From NCBI RefSeq assembly GCF_000218785.1, contig NZ_AFPO01000021.1:330144-394143 (forward strand): DNA of 64,000 nt, written 5' to 3'. Positions 1 through 10,544 of the stretch are shown piece after piece. This stretch comes from Idiomarina sp. A28L. Lineage in GTDB: Bacteria; Pseudomonadota; Gammaproteobacteria; Enterobacterales; Alteromonadaceae. A program made the translations under genes and the position numbers. The notes beneath the pieces are model-generated. The model ran no database searches and had not been told where the DNA came from. It was given only the letters and a program-made list of their open reading frames with translations. Each line of letters opens with the position of its first letter. The first letter of the stretch is position 1.

Positions 1-945
1 GATATTGCACTGCTGAAATTAGAAAATCCAAGAGATTTAGTATCTATAAACATCGGCAACTCAGATCAATTACGAGTAGGCGATTTCGTGGTGGCCATTG
101 GCAACCCATTTGGCCTCGGGCAAACCGTTACCTCCGGCATTGTTTCTGCTCTGGGCCGCAGCGGCTTGGGAGTTGATAGGTTGGAAAACTTTATTCAAAC
201 CGATGCAGCCATTAATAGCGGAAACTCTGGAGGAGCGCTGGTTGATCTGGAAGGTAACTTAATTGGTATCAACACCGCGATCCTTGGCCCAACGGGAGGC
301 AACATTGGCATTGGGTTTGCTATTCCAGCCAACATGATGAATAACTTAGTTGAACAAATAATTGAATTTGGGGAAATACGCCGCGGTGTTCTGGGCGTTC
401 GTGGCGGTAACCTCACTCAAGAACTCGCCGAAGCACTTGATATCAATCGAGCACAAGGCGCATGGGTTAGTGAAGTAGTTGCCGATAGCGCAGCGCATAA
501 AGCCGGTATTGAAGCGGGCGATGTAATTTTAGCGCTTAACGGCACCCCAGTTTATTCTTTTGCAGAACTTGCCGCAAAAGTAGGAACCATAGGTGCTGGG
601 AGAACAGTTGAACTCACATTGCTACGCGATGGTAATGAACTTAACGTAACGGTTGAGCTTGACCAACAAGAGAGCCAACAAATAACGGCCGATATATTGC
701 ACCCTGCACTTCGGGGGGCAGAGTTAAGCACTCGGGATCAGCAAGGCGTTGTAGTTAGTGCTGTTGAAACCGATTCACCCGCCGCGCGCCTGGGTTTACG
801 TGAGAACGACATCATTGTGGCCGTTAACCGCCAAGTAGTGAGCAACACTCGAGAACTGCAAAATCTTATTCAAAATACTCAGGGCGTTGTTGCGTTAAAT
901 TTGCTTCGGGGTAACTCGCAGCTCTATCTTGTGCTTCCTAACTAG
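1..945 (+). CDS. degQ: DegQ/DegP-type periplasmic serine protease, 5' end cut by window
   Basis: Trypsin-like HtrA protease/chaperone that degrades misfolded periplasmic proteins. The reading frame is open from base 1, so the gene starts outside the window. The first residue seen is the catalytic Asp of the DIALLK motif. The catalytic Ser lies in GNSGG 75 residues later, the same distance as in DegP. Two PDZ domains follow (roughly window residues 115-205 and 220-310). Two PDZ domains mark DegP/DegQ rather than DegS, and the degS gene directly downstream matches the degQ-degS pairing of other gammaproteobacteria. The catalytic His and any signal peptide lie upstream and cannot be checked. DegP is the alternative name; the neighbour favours DegQ. 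Confidence 0.9.
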   Translation, partial: DIALLKLENPRDLVSINIGNSDQLRVGDFVVAIGNPFGLGQTVTSGIVSALGRSGLGVDRLENFIQTDAAINSGNSGGALVDLEGNLIGINTAILGPTGGNIGIGFAIPANMMNNLVEQIIEFGEIRRGVLGVRGGNLTQELAEALDINRAQGAWVSEVVADSAAHKAGIEAGDVILALNGTPVYSFAELAAKVGTIGAGRTVELTLLRDGNELNVTVELDQQESQQITADILHPALRGAELSTRDQQGVVVSAVETDSPAARLGLRENDIIVAVNRQVVSNTRELQNLIQNTQGVVALNLLRGNSQLYLVLPN

Positions 946-961
946 CACGTTTGCAATCTCC

Positions 962-988
962 GCCGGCCTCTATCAGAGGCCGGCCTTT
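962..988 (+). terminator. Intrinsic terminator after degQ
   Basis: A perfect 9-bp stem (GCCGGCCTC / GAGGCCGGC) with a 5-base loop is followed by CTTTCCT, 16 bases after the degQ stop. It separates degQ from degS, suggesting degS has its own promoter in the gap before 1098. The T-tract is short, so termination may be partial. Confidence 0.7.
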
Positions 989-1097
989 CCTGCTATATTT
1001 AGTGTTATATTTCACCAATATGCGATTTACTTTGCTACCAAGCAGCTTTTGCTCGGCTAACTGTAAATTGCAATATCACTAAACTTTGTGAGAACCC

Positions 1098-2171
1098 ATG
1101 ACGGCTAAAAAGCGCCAAAAAAGCACGTTTAGCGAAATTTTTACGCAATACTTCTTAAAACCGGCACTTTTGGGTGTGGTTGTTGCACTTATTGTGTTGT
1201 GGGTGATAACACGCCAGCCAGCAGGCGAACAGCAAGAACAGTTAATACATGGCGAGCTAATGACTTTCTCAAGTGCCTTCGAGCGCGCTGCTCCTGCCGT
1301 TGTTAACATTTACACTGCACAATCGATTCGAGATGGCCGAGTACGTAGCCAGCCAGCAACAGCCATGCGCCTGGGTTCAGGCATTATTATGGATTCTCGC
1401 GGTTATATTTTAACGGCGTTGCATGTAGTTCAAAACGTAGATCAAATTGAAGTAGCATTACAAGACGGCCGCTTATTCGGCGCTCAATTAGTGGGTAGCG
1501 ATGAACTTACTGATTTGGCAGTACTCAGAATCGATGCGAACAACCTACCAACGATTAGTGTAAATGAGAGTTACACCCCCCGCGCTGGCGATGTGGTGTT
1601 AGCGATTGGTAACCCTTACAACCTTGGGCAAACGGTAACCCAAGGCATTATTTCGGCTACCGGCCGAATTAGCTTAGGTAGTGCCTATGCAGAGTTTATT
1701 CAAATGGACGCCGCCATTAATGAAGGCAACTCGGGTGGCGCTGTGGTAAATAGCCGTGGCGAATTAGTGGGTATTGCCAGTGCCTCATATCAATCTGAAT
1801 TCAGTAGCCGAGGCTCACAGGGTATTTATTTTGCTCTAGCCTACCCATTAGCGCAGCGAATTATGCGCCAGCTTATTAACGAAGGCGCAGTAACCCGCGG
1901 TTATCTCGGTATCACCGCTGGGCAATACTACAGTGATGATTTTTCTACTCGCGGATTACGGGTAGACGATGTGGTAGAACAAGGCCCAGCTTGGCGCGCT
2001 GGCTTGCGCACTGGTGATTTTATTTATGAAATTGGTGGCCGGGCTGTAACTTCAGTAAACCAAGGGCTCGATTTGGTAGCGGAAGCGACACCAGGCTCCG
2101 AATTAGAAATAAAATTCTATCGTGGTGGTGAGCCTAGAGCTGTTATTGTAACCATTGAGCAACTGCAGTAA
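1098..2171 (+). CDS. degS: DegS, membrane-anchored site-1 protease of the envelope stress response
   Basis: Inner-membrane serine protease that senses unfolded outer-membrane proteins through its PDZ domain and makes the first cut in anti-sigma factor RseA, releasing sigma-E. The 357-residue length and single PDZ domain (about 265-355) match DegS. One N-terminal membrane anchor spans about residues 22-38. The triad is visible: His109 (TALHV), Asp139 (TDLAV) and Ser212 (GNSGG). It lies 152 bp after degQ with a terminator between them and converges on murA. The ATG at 1098 gives a normal DegS N-terminus. Confidence 0.95.
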   Translation: MTAKKRQKSTFSEIFTQYFLKPALLGVVVALIVLWVITRQPAGEQQEQLIHGELMTFSSAFERAAPAVVNIYTAQSIRDGRVRSQPATAMRLGSGIIMDSRGYILTALHVVQNVDQIEVALQDGRLFGAQLVGSDELTDLAVLRIDANNLPTISVNESYTPRAGDVVLAIGNPYNLGQTVTQGIISATGRISLGSAYAEFIQMDAAINEGNSGGAVVNSRGELVGIASASYQSEFSSRGSQGIYFALAYPLAQRIMRQLINEGAVTRGYLGITAGQYYSDDFSTRGLRVDDVVEQGPAWRAGLRTGDFIYEIGGRAVTSVNQGLDLVAEATPGSELEIKFYRGGEPRAVIVTIEQLQ

Positions 2172-2196
2172 TACCCAGAGCTCTAGCAATAGAAAC

Positions 2197-2236
2197 AAAA
2201 AAGCAGCGGTTTAAAAAACCTGCTGCTTTTTTATTT
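2197..2236. terminator. Bidirectional terminator between degS and murA
   Basis: A GCAGC-GG / CC-TGCTGC stem with a one-base bulge is flanked by an A-run on the left and a T-run on the right. It therefore forms a stem followed by U on either strand and can end both degS (+) and the murA operon (-), which converge here. Confidence 0.8.
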
Positions 2237-2259
2237 TCTAATCAATAAACGGAAAATAA

Positions 2260-3829
<1,570 letters not shown>

Positions 3830-3844
3830 GGATTCTTCCGTTGT

Positions 3845-4159
3845 TTACTGTTTTGATTCCGCATAGCTTAACGAAAGCAGCTCAGTAACGCCACTCACCT
3901 CGGCAAATTGACGCAGTTGAGTGTTGGTATTCTGTAAAGACAACGAGCGGTTCGATTCTGCTAGCTCAGCGATTAGCTGAATGAACATAGCGATTCCAGA
4001 AGAATCAACCTGCTGCACATCACTACAATCAAGTGTTAAATCACCGCTGCTTCCAACCCAATCGCCGCGAGCGCGCCAAGCAGCGCCCACGTTATCGCGA
4101 TTCAATTTGCCCGCTACGCGAACACAATCTTTATCTACCTTGAAGCTCAGATCTGACAT
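3845..4159 (-). CDS. mlaB: STAS-domain protein MlaB
   Basis: A 104-residue single STAS domain with the VDSSGIAMF loop typical of anti-sigma-antagonist folds. In the Mla lipid transporter, MlaB binds the ATPase MlaF and stabilises the MlaFEDB inner-membrane complex. It starts 3 bp after the mlaD stop. In most relatives mlaC lies between mlaD and mlaB; here nothing fits between them. Confidence 0.88.
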   Translation of the reverse strand: MSDLSFKVDKDCVRVAGKLNRDNVGAAWRARGDWVGSSGDLTLDCSDVQQVDSSGIAMFIQLIAELAESNRSLSLQNTNTQLRQFAEVSGVTELLSLSYAESKQ

Positions 4160-4162
4160 TGT

Positions 4163-4630
4163 TTAATCATCACCTTGGCTAAAGAGAAATTGGCCTATCA
4201 AGTTTTCTAACACCATAGCTGAATTGGTGTTAAATATTGAATCGCCATCGGCTAAAACGAAGATATCATCGTCCATAAAGCCAGGCTCTAAACCAATATA
4301 TTGTTCACCCAATAAACCAGAAGTAAGAATTGATGCAGTGCTGGTTTCCGGAAACTTTGCATACTTATTGCTGATACGCATCTCAACAACCGGTTCGAAA
4401 TACTCGGAATCGAGCTCAATGCTCGCCACGCGGCCCACTACTACGCCACCTACTTTAACCGGTGAGCGTACTTTCAAGCCACCAATGTTGTCGAATTTCG
4501 CGTACAAGGTGTAAGTTTCCCCTCGCAGCGCATTACTCTGATTAGCTACCTGTAGCGCAAGAAAAATCAACGCAGCAATCGCTACCGAAATAAATACACC
4601 TACCAATAATTCAATTTTACGCATTTCCAT
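4163..4630 (-). CDS. mlaD: MlaD, MCE-domain substrate-binding subunit of the Mla lipid transporter
   Basis: Inner-membrane-anchored, periplasmic MCE protein that forms a hexameric ring through which phospholipids pass. One N-terminal membrane helix (about residues 6-27) is followed by one MCE domain (about 38-118) containing the VRSPVKVGGVVVGRV core and the TSGLLGEQYIGLEPG segment. At 155 residues it is shorter at the C-terminus than the E. coli protein. ATG codons at 4630 and 4624 are both possible starts; the first is used. It follows mlaE with a 3-bp gap. Confidence 0.92.
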   Translation of the reverse strand: MEMRKIELLVGVFISVAIAALIFLALQVANQSNALRGETYTLYAKFDNIGGLKVRSPVKVGGVVVGRVASIELDSEYFEPVVEMRISNKYAKFPETSTASILTSGLLGEQYIGLEPGFMDDDIFVLADGDSIFNTNSAMVLENLIGQFLFSQGDD

Positions 4631-4633
4631 AAA

Positions 4634-5407
4634 TCACCCGAACATCACTGCTGTCAAAATAAAATCCAAACCCAACACGGCTAGCGAGCTATAGACTACT
4701 GTTTGCGTAGTAGCTGCGCTGATTCCCGGCGAGGTAGGTGCCGCTGTGTAACCTTTATAAAGTGCTATCCAAGTTACAACGATTGCGAATACAAGGCTTT
4801 TGATAACGCCATTCATAATATCGTTCTGCCACTCAACACTTGCCTGCATAACCGACCAGAACGCACCATCATCAACGCCCAGCCACTGCACACCAACCAA
4901 GAAACCACCATAAATACCAATGGCACTAAACATGAGTGCCAACAAAGGCATACTGATGAAACCCGCCCAGAAACGCGGTGCTACTACTCTCCGTAAAGGA
5001 TCTACCGCCATCATTTCTAGGCTCGATAGTTGCTCGGTAGCGCGCATTAATCCAATTTCGGCGGTTAATGCTGAGCCCGCTCGGCCAGCGAACAAAAGTG
5101 CCGTTACCACCGGCCCAAGTTCACGCAATAGTGATAGCGCTACCATTGGCCCTAATGCCTGTTCAGCACCAAAATCAACTAAAATAGTATAGCCTTGCAA
5201 GCCCAACACCATGCCAATGAATAACCCTGAAATCAGAATTATTAGCATGGATTGCACACCCACCACATAAAGCTGGCGAATCAACAACGGAAACATTTTC
5301 CGCGGCTGAGGCTTGCCTACTAAAGCTTGGAACAACATGATTGAAGCTGCACCCACCCCTCGCAATGTGTTTAGGGTATTGCGGCCAATGTTAATGAAGA
5401 AATTCAT
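4634..5407 (-). CDS. mlaE: MlaE, permease subunit of the Mla lipid ABC transporter
   Basis: Polytopic inner-membrane permease of the system that keeps phospholipids out of the outer leaflet of the outer membrane. The 257-residue length is typical. The MlaE/YrbE core is plain: several hydrophobic segments, the [20 protein letters not shown] coupling region and the [15 protein letters not shown] motif. The start overlaps the mlaF stop in an ATGA arrangement, indicating translational coupling. Confidence 0.95.
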   Translation of the reverse strand: MNFFINIGRNTLNTLRGVGAASIMLFQALVGKPQPRKMFPLLIRQLYVVGVQSMLIILISGLFIGMVLGLQGYTILVDFGAEQALGPMVALSLLRELGPVVTALLFAGRAGSALTAEIGLMRATEQLSSLEMMAVDPLRRVVAPRFWAGFISMPLLALMFSAIGIYGGFLVGVQWLGVDDGAFWSVMQASVEWQNDIMNGVIKSLVFAIVVTWIALYKGYTAAPTSPGISAATTQTVVYSSLAVLGLDFILTAVMFG

Positions 5408-6210
5408 TTTGCGCGGCCTCCGGCAAGTAAATCGCTTTTATATTCGGAAGCGGGATAATGAAAAGGTACCGGGCCATCAGGCTCACCTTGGAGAAACTGC
5501 TGCACTAAAGCATTACCATTTTGCTTGAGTTCTTCCGGTGAACCTTGCCCAACCACGGTTTTGTTTGCCAAAATCACCACGTGGTCGGCTATACTCATTA
5601 CTTCATGAATATCATGAGAAACAACGATTGATGTTAGCCCAAGCGTGCTATTTAGTGAACGAATTAGCTTTACCAACATGCCCATAGAGATAGGATCTTG
5701 GCCCGCAAACGGTTCATCATACATGATCAATTCAGGGTCGAGTGCAATTGATCGAGCTAATGCGGCGCGGCGCGCCATACCACCTGATAATTCTTGCGGA
5801 AACAAAGTTCCAGCACCGCGTAAACCCACCGCTTCGAGTTTCATTTTTACCACTGTGGCAATGATATCTGCGGGTAAATCGGTGTGCTCTCGCAAAGGAA
5901 AGGCTACGTTTTCGAAAACCGTTAAATCACTGAATAACGCGCCACTTTGAAACAACATACTCATGCGCTTACGCGCCTCAAACAACTGGCTACGCCCTAG
6001 TTTAGTGATTTCGTAATCAGCAAACCGAATGCTTCCTTTCTGCGGCTTTAATTGCCCGCCAATTAAGCGTAAAAGCGTAGTTTTACCGCAACCACTGGGG
6101 CCCATAATCGCGGTTACTTTACCACGCGGCACTTGCACCGAAACATCTTCATAAATCAGAGTATCGCCACGCTTGAAGTAAATATCTTTAACTTCTACTA
6201 AATTATCCAC
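5404..6210 (-). CDS. mlaF: MlaF, ATPase subunit of the Mla lipid ABC transporter
   Basis: Cytoplasmic ABC ATPase (268 residues) that powers the MlaFEDB complex. The Walker A motif GPSGCGKTT is at about residues 37-45. The signature [14 protein letters not shown] (Ala-Arg variant typical of Mla/Mkl ATPases) and Walker [14 protein letters not shown] follow, with an H-loop VVSHD near residue 200. It lies 16 bp after the tetR stop with an AGAGGG ribosome site, so tetR and mlaF are probably cotranscribed. Confidence 0.95.
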   Translation of the reverse strand: MDNLVEVKDIYFKRGDTLIYEDVSVQVPRGKVTAIMGPSGCGKTTLLRLIGGQLKPQKGSIRFADYEITKLGRSQLFEARKRMSMLFQSGALFSDLTVFENVAFPLREHTDLPADIIATVVKMKLEAVGLRGAGTLFPQELSGGMARRAALARSIALDPELIMYDEPFAGQDPISMGMLVKLIRSLNSTLGLTSIVVSHDIHEVMSIADHVVILANKTVVGQGSPEELKQNGNALVQQFLQGEPDGPVPFHYPASEYKSDLLAGGRAK

Positions 6211-6226
6211 TTATTCCCTCTGCTCA

Positions 6227-6832
6227 CTAGCCAAATACACTGCCAGAATTTCCGTTATTATCCTCTGGCGCCTCAAGCAACGCCATCATTTCGGCAGTAA
6301 AAGCTTCTCTTTGTTCCTTACTTTCACAATCGAGCAAGCCAAATTGGCGCAATAAACGATCGCCTACCGCTGCTTTCCATACCGTTTGTGCTCGCGCACC
6401 ACCGCTAGAGCTGGCATTTAGTATTGTCCATAACTCTTCAAATTTGTGCCGTACAGGGTGTAACAAGCTCGGATTGTTAGCCGCTGCGGCAATTATAGCA
6501 CTATCAACCGCTAGCATTGAGGTAGGCACATTCAGCTCACCAAGAATAATCGCCTTTATTTCCGCATTTGGGCCTTCAATACCTTGTTCCAGAAGCTCTT
6601 CTGTTCTTGCTTCGCGCATTCCAATATAGCGTTCCAGCATAGCAACGATGAGCGCCTCTTTACTGGCAAAATGGTATAATAAACCGCCCTTACTAATGCC
6701 GGTTTTTTCCGTTAAAGCATCAAAAGTTAGATGCGAGGCACCCTGCTCTTGCACTAGAAGCTCAGCCTGCTGCAAAATAAACTCACGCTTGCTCGGCCGG
6801 CCTCCTCTGCTGGTTTTCGTTGCATCTGTCAT
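6227..6832 (-). CDS. TetR-family repressor at the head of the mla operon
   Basis: A 201-residue TetR/AcrR regulator. The N-terminal helix-turn-helix (about residues 14-60) carries the family hallmark GGLLYHFASKEAL, and the C-terminal half is an all-helical ligand/dimer domain. Start: a GTG at 6841 is in frame, but the ATG at 6832 has the better-placed GGGTG upstream and is preferred. It is the first gene of the minus-strand run ending in murA, so it probably controls itself and the lipid-transport genes. The ligand is unknown. Confidence 0.85.
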   Translation of the reverse strand: MTDATKTSRGGRPSKREFILQQAELLVQEQGASHLTFDALTEKTGISKGGLLYHFASKEALIVAMLERYIGMREARTEELLEQGIEGPNAEIKAIILGELNVPTSMLAVDSAIIAAAANNPSLLHPVRHKFEELWTILNASSSGGARAQTVWKAAVGDRLLRQFGLLDCESKEQREAFTAEMMALLEAPEDNNGNSGSVFG

Positions 6833-6843
6833 ATTAAACACCC

Positions 6844-6866
6844 ACTATAAAAACCGTCTGTTCGGT
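6844..6866 (-). promoter_or_regulatory. Possible TetR operator and -10 upstream of tetR-mla
   Basis: An inverted repeat ACCG-N6-CGGT lies at 6853-6866, just upstream of a minus-strand TATAGT (-10-like, 6844-6849) that precedes the tetR ATG. ACCG/CGGT half-sites are common for TetR-family operators, and the position would allow autorepression. No convincing -35 was found; this is an inference. Confidence 0.35.
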
Positions 6867-7067
6867 AAAGTATCATCCGCACTGGTTTTTCGCAATAACC
6901 AACTTGATTGCTAGAAACCACCAGAGAATAGCTGAATTAAACACCAGCAATGGTATACTCACCCTGTTGTGCAGCACTGAACAACCCGTTACTAAAGCGC
7001 TGCACCCATAATATTGTGTATTTGCTTGGTAGAGTTTTATTACGTTGCAAAATAGGATTAGGGATCT

Positions 7068-8060
7068 ATGTCTGAACATATCTCACCGGCTTCCACCGAA
7101 GGCTATATATGGCAAGGTAAACGCGTTCTTGAAATAGAAATAGCGGCCATACAAGGTATGCAAGCGGCTATAAATCAAGATTTTGCGCAGGCCTGCCAAT
7201 TACTGATTCGGTGTCAAGGCCGTGTTGTGGTTACTGGCATGGGTAAATCGGGCCATATCGGTGGCAAAATAGCCGCAACTCTTGCCAGCACAGGCACGCC
7301 AGCATTTTTTGTACACCCTGGTGAAGCCAGCCATGGTGATTTAGGTATGATTACGCCACAAGATACCGTTATTGCGATATCCAACTCCGGCGAAACGAAT
7401 GAAGTTTTAAGTATACTTCCGGTTATCAAGCGTTTGGGCGTTCCCCTCATAGCTCTTACCGGGCAACCTGATTCCACCCTTGCCAAGCTCGCCGATGTAC
7501 ATGTAAGTGTAGCTGTAAGTGAAGAAGCATGCCCGCTGGGCTTGGCTCCAACCGCGAGTACTACAGCCACCTTAGTAATGGGTGATGCCCTAGCCGTAGC
7601 GCTTTTACACGCACGAGGCTTTACGGCAAACGATTTCGCTCTTTCGCACCCGGGCGGCAGTTTAGGTAAACGCCTTTTGCTCCGTGTGGGTGATATTATG
7701 CACGCTAACGAACGCGTACCTAAGGTATCGAGCAATGCCATTATTACTGAGGCTTTGTTAGAGATATCGCAAAAAGGCCTAGGCATGACCACTATAGTTG
7801 ATGGACAAGGCCGATTGCTCGGGCTTTTTACAGATGGTGATTTGCGCAGAATTCTTGACCAACGAGTAGATATTCATCAAACCAAAATTTCTGAAGTAAT
7901 GACTACGGGCTGCATTACTACCACAGCCGATACATTAGCAGCTGAAGCACTAAAGCTAATGGAAACTCGCAAGATCAACGGCTTAATAGTCCTAGATAAA
8001 GCGCAAACCGTTATTGGCGCCTTTAATATGCATGATCTTCTACGCGCGGGGGTTATGTAA
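7068..8060 (+). CDS. kdsD: D-arabinose 5-phosphate isomerase KdsD
   Basis: Interconverts ribulose 5-phosphate and arabinose 5-phosphate, the first step in making Kdo for LPS. It has 330 residues: an N-terminal SIS sugar-isomerase domain (about 40-185, with TGMGKSGHIG and SNSGET motifs) and two C-terminal CBS domains (about 208-325). It heads a plus-strand operon and overlaps kdsC by one base. An AGGGA ribosome site lies just upstream. The yrbG antiporter that precedes it in enterobacteria is absent; tetR-mla diverges instead. Confidence 0.96.
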   Translation: MSEHISPASTEGYIWQGKRVLEIEIAAIQGMQAAINQDFAQACQLLIRCQGRVVVTGMGKSGHIGGKIAATLASTGTPAFFVHPGEASHGDLGMITPQDTVIAISNSGETNEVLSILPVIKRLGVPLIALTGQPDSTLAKLADVHVSVAVSEEACPLGLAPTASTTATLVMGDALAVALLHARGFTANDFALSHPGGSLGKRLLLRVGDIMHANERVPKVSSNAIITEALLEISQKGLGMTTIVDGQGRLLGLFTDGDLRRILDQRVDIHQTKISEVMTTGCITTTADTLAAEALKLMETRKINGLIVLDKAQTVIGAFNMHDLLRAGVM

Positions 8061-8629
8061 TGAAAAACACAATAAACCCTTATGTGAGTACTTGGTATGG
8101 TGATATCCACGAAGATTTATTAGCGCGTTTTCAAAGCATTAAACTGCTCGTATGCGATGTTGATGGTGTATTTTCAGATGGCCGCATTTATCTCGGTAAT
8201 CAGGGCGAAGAATTAAAAGCCTTTCACACTCGCGATGGCCTCGGAGTTAAAGCCTTACTTTCAGCCGGTATCGAAGTTGCCGTGATCACAGGGCGCAAGT
8301 CAGAAATTGTGCAAACCCGCATGCAGGCACTGGGTGTGAAACATATATATCAAGGGCAACACGATAAGCTGGTGGCTTTACAAGAAATTCAGAAAAACAC
8401 GGGCATCGGCATCGAGCGCACGGCAAGTGTTGGCGACGACACGCCTGATCTCGCTCTATTTCAAGGCTCACACTTAGCATTCAGCGTATTTGATGGCCAC
8501 CCGCAGGTGCAACAGCACGCGCATTATATAACCCAGCAACGCGGCGGTTTTGGGGCTGTTCGCGAAATCGCAGATTTACTATTGCTCAGCCAAGGCTTGT
8601 TACATCAGGTTCAGGAGAGCAGTACGTGA
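8060..8629 (+). CDS. kdsC: 3-deoxy-D-manno-octulosonate 8-phosphate phosphatase KdsC
   Basis: HAD-superfamily phosphatase that removes phosphate from Kdo-8-P in LPS core synthesis. It has 189 residues with the catalytic DVDGVFSDG motif (nucleophile Asp33, acid/base Asp35), a TGRKS second motif and a GDDTPDL Mg-binding motif. It overlaps kdsD by one base and lptC by four (GTGA). Confidence 0.96.
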   Translation: MKNTINPYVSTWYGDIHEDLLARFQSIKLLVCDVDGVFSDGRIYLGNQGEELKAFHTRDGLGVKALLSAGIEVAVITGRKSEIVQTRMQALGVKHIYQGQHDKLVALQEIQKNTGIGIERTASVGDDTPDLALFQGSHLAFSVFDGHPQVQQHAHYITQQRGGFGAVREIADLLLLSQGLLHQVQESST

Positions 8630-9219
8630 ACCGCAGAAGTATCTTCATCATTCTGTTAGTGGCATTTGTTGCTACTATTATTTTATGGGGCGCCTTTGAT
8701 GATGAAGAGGCGATTGAAAGCGGCCAGCGCAGTGAGAAACTGATTCCAGATTTCACCGCAACGGGGTTGGAAACCCGTGTATTCGAATCTGATGGGCGTT
8801 TAGCTCAACAAATCCGAGCTGAGCACATGGCTCATTTTAGTGCTTTGAACCTTACCGAACTCGAAAAAGCGGTGTATATCACCTATCTCGATGAATCTGC
8901 GGTGGATAGCTCAGAAACTGGAAGTGTATGGGAAGTGTCTGCCGATAAAGGGCGCTATTATGAAGGTGAACGCCTCGAGCTAGAATCAAATGTTCTAATT
9001 ATTAACCGCTCCAATACAGGCTACATTGATGAAATTAAAACCGATTTCATCAGCATCGATTTACAAAATCGTATCATGCACACAGATTCCCCTGTTACTA
9101 TTCAGGGCCCCCAATTTACTATTAACGGCAACGGAATGCGCGTTGATTTAGAAGTACAGCAACTGGAGCTTATCGATCATGTTGAAACAATTTACTACCC
9201 TCGCTCTGCTCGCCCTTAG
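8626..9219 (+). CDS. lptC: LptC, LPS transport bridge protein
   Basis: Bitopic inner-membrane protein that hands LPS from the LptBFG ABC transporter to the periplasmic LptA bridge. The 197 residues include one N-terminal membrane helix (about 5-23) and a periplasmic beta-jellyroll. It starts at GTG, overlapping the kdsC stop as GTGA. Its 3' end overlaps lptA by 41 bp. Sequence conservation is modest, so identity rests on topology, length and position between kdsC and lptA-lptB. Confidence 0.9.
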   Translation: MNRRSIFIILLVAFVATIILWGAFDDEEAIESGQRSEKLIPDFTATGLETRVFESDGRLAQQIRAEHMAHFSALNLTELEKAVYITYLDESAVDSSETGSVWEVSADKGRYYEGERLELESNVLIINRSNTGYIDEIKTDFISIDLQNRIMHTDSPVTIQGPQFTINGNGMRVDLEVQQLELIDHVETIYYPRSARP

Positions 9220-9733
9220 CCTTACCAGCGTAAGCATTGGAAGCATCAGCGCTTATGCTAACGCGCAAGAATCTCCCCTGGCTCGCGATTTTTCAGAGCC
9301 GATGCGAATTCTTGCTGATGAGGATTTTGTTGATATAGCCAACAAAGTGAAAATCGCAACTGGCAATGTTCGAATTACTCAAGGTAGTTTAAAAATAACC
9401 GCGCACAAGTTATCGATTACCGGCTTTGAAAACGATACTGGTGCAGCAGAGCTGTTTATTCTTGAGGGTAACGATGAGGCGCCAGCTACCTATCAGCAAG
9501 AAATTGAACCAGGGATAATAGTAAACGCGCATGCAAATCGTATTGAATATGATGCTACTGAACGCGTATTGAAGTTAATTGGCGAAGCAGAACTCAACCA
9601 AGACGGCAACTCGGTACGCGCTGAAACCATTCTCTATTATGTAGAAACCATGCAGGTAAGCGCCACCCGCGGCGAAGAGCAAGTAGAAACTATTTTCCGG
9701 CCGCGCCCACGCACTGAAAACGAGCAGAATTAA
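9179..9733 (+). CDS. lptA: LptA, periplasmic LPS bridge protein
   Basis: Periplasmic protein whose OstA-type beta-jellyroll units stack into the bridge carrying LPS to the outer membrane. It has a cleavable signal peptide (about residues 1-28, ending near AYANA) followed by the repeated beta-strand pattern of the OstA domain, with segments such as [20 protein letters not shown] and [11 protein letters not shown]. 184 residues is normal. The ATG lies inside lptC (41-bp overlap), and lptB starts 2 bp after its stop. Confidence 0.92.
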   Translation: MLKQFTTLALLALSLTSVSIGSISAYANAQESPLARDFSEPMRILADEDFVDIANKVKIATGNVRITQGSLKITAHKLSITGFENDTGAAELFILEGNDEAPATYQQEIEPGIIVNAHANRIEYDATERVLKLIGEAELNQDGNSVRAETILYYVETMQVSATRGEEQVETIFRPRPRTENEQN

Positions 9734-9735
9734 GC

Positions 9736-10461
9736 ATGACAACACTAAAAGCTGAACATTTAGCAAAAGCCTATAAAGGCCGTACCGTTGTAAAAGATGT
9801 CAGCATCGAAGTAGATGCTGGCCAGATTGTTGGCCTTTTAGGCCCCAACGGTGCAGGTAAAACCACCACTTTCTATATGATTGTTGGCCTTGTAGCTAAT
9901 GATAAAGGCAGTATTCGGCTTGATGATGAAGATATAACTCTGCTGCCAATGCACGCACGAGCTCGCAAAGGTATCGGCTATTTACCGCAAGAAGCCTCGG
10001 TTTTTCGCAAACTAACTGTGCGCGATAACATTATGGCCATCTTACAAACACGCAAAGAGCTCAGTGCTAGCCAACGAGAAGATAAGCTTGATGAGCTCGT
10101 GAATGAATTTCACATTGGCCATATCATAGATAACTTAGGCATGAGCTTATCGGGAGGCGAACGCCGCCGAGTAGAAATTGCTCGCGCGTTGGCAGCGGAA
10201 CCAAAATTTATTCTTCTCGATGAACCTTTTGCTGGGGTTGACCCAATTTCAGTATTGGATATCAAGAAAATCATTCAACAGTTGAGCGATCGTGGAATTG
10301 GGGTATTAATCACCGATCACAATGTGCGCGAAACACTTTCCGTGTGCGAAACTGCGTATATTGTTAGCCAAGGCAATTTGATTGCAAAAGGCACCGCAGA
10401 AGAAGTTTTAGCAAACCAGCAAGTAAAAGATGTTTATCTAGGCGATCAATTCACCTTGTAA
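9736..10461 (+). CDS. lptB: LptB, ATPase of the LPS export transporter
   Basis: Cytoplasmic ABC ATPase (241 residues) that drives LPS extraction with LptFG. Walker [10 protein letters not shown] is at about 36-44, signature [15 protein letters not shown] starts at 138, Walker [14 protein letters not shown] is at about 158-170, and the H-loop is ITDHNVRET. The LSGGERRR form and the context (after lptC-lptA, before rpoN) are diagnostic. Confidence 0.97.
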   Translation: MTTLKAEHLAKAYKGRTVVKDVSIEVDAGQIVGLLGPNGAGKTTTFYMIVGLVANDKGSIRLDDEDITLLPMHARARKGIGYLPQEASVFRKLTVRDNIMAILQTRKELSASQREDKLDELVNEFHIGHIIDNLGMSLSGGERRRVEIARALAAEPKFILLDEPFAGVDPISVLDIKKIIQQLSDRGIGVLITDHNVRETLSVCETAYIVSQGNLIAKGTAEEVLANQQVKDVYLGDQFTL

Positions 10462-10474
10462 TTTCTTCTACCGC

Positions 10475-10499
10475 ACCCATGATATACCTATGGGTAGTG
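10475..10499 (+). terminator. Weak hairpin between lptB and rpoN
   Basis: ACCCAT (10475-10480) and ATGGGT (10490-10495) can form a 6-bp stem with a 9-base loop, followed by a short T-rich stretch (AGTGTTTTC). It may attenuate read-through from lptB into rpoN or be part of an rpoN leader. The stem is short, so the call is weak. Confidence 0.3.
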
Positions 10500-10544
10500 T
10501 TTTCATTACATGCAAACTTATTTAACGCCAGAGATAATAATTAC

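Noticed and set aside
7214-7792. 192-codon frame antisense to kdsD
   Set aside because: Overlaps the SIS domain of kdsD and has no recognisable features.
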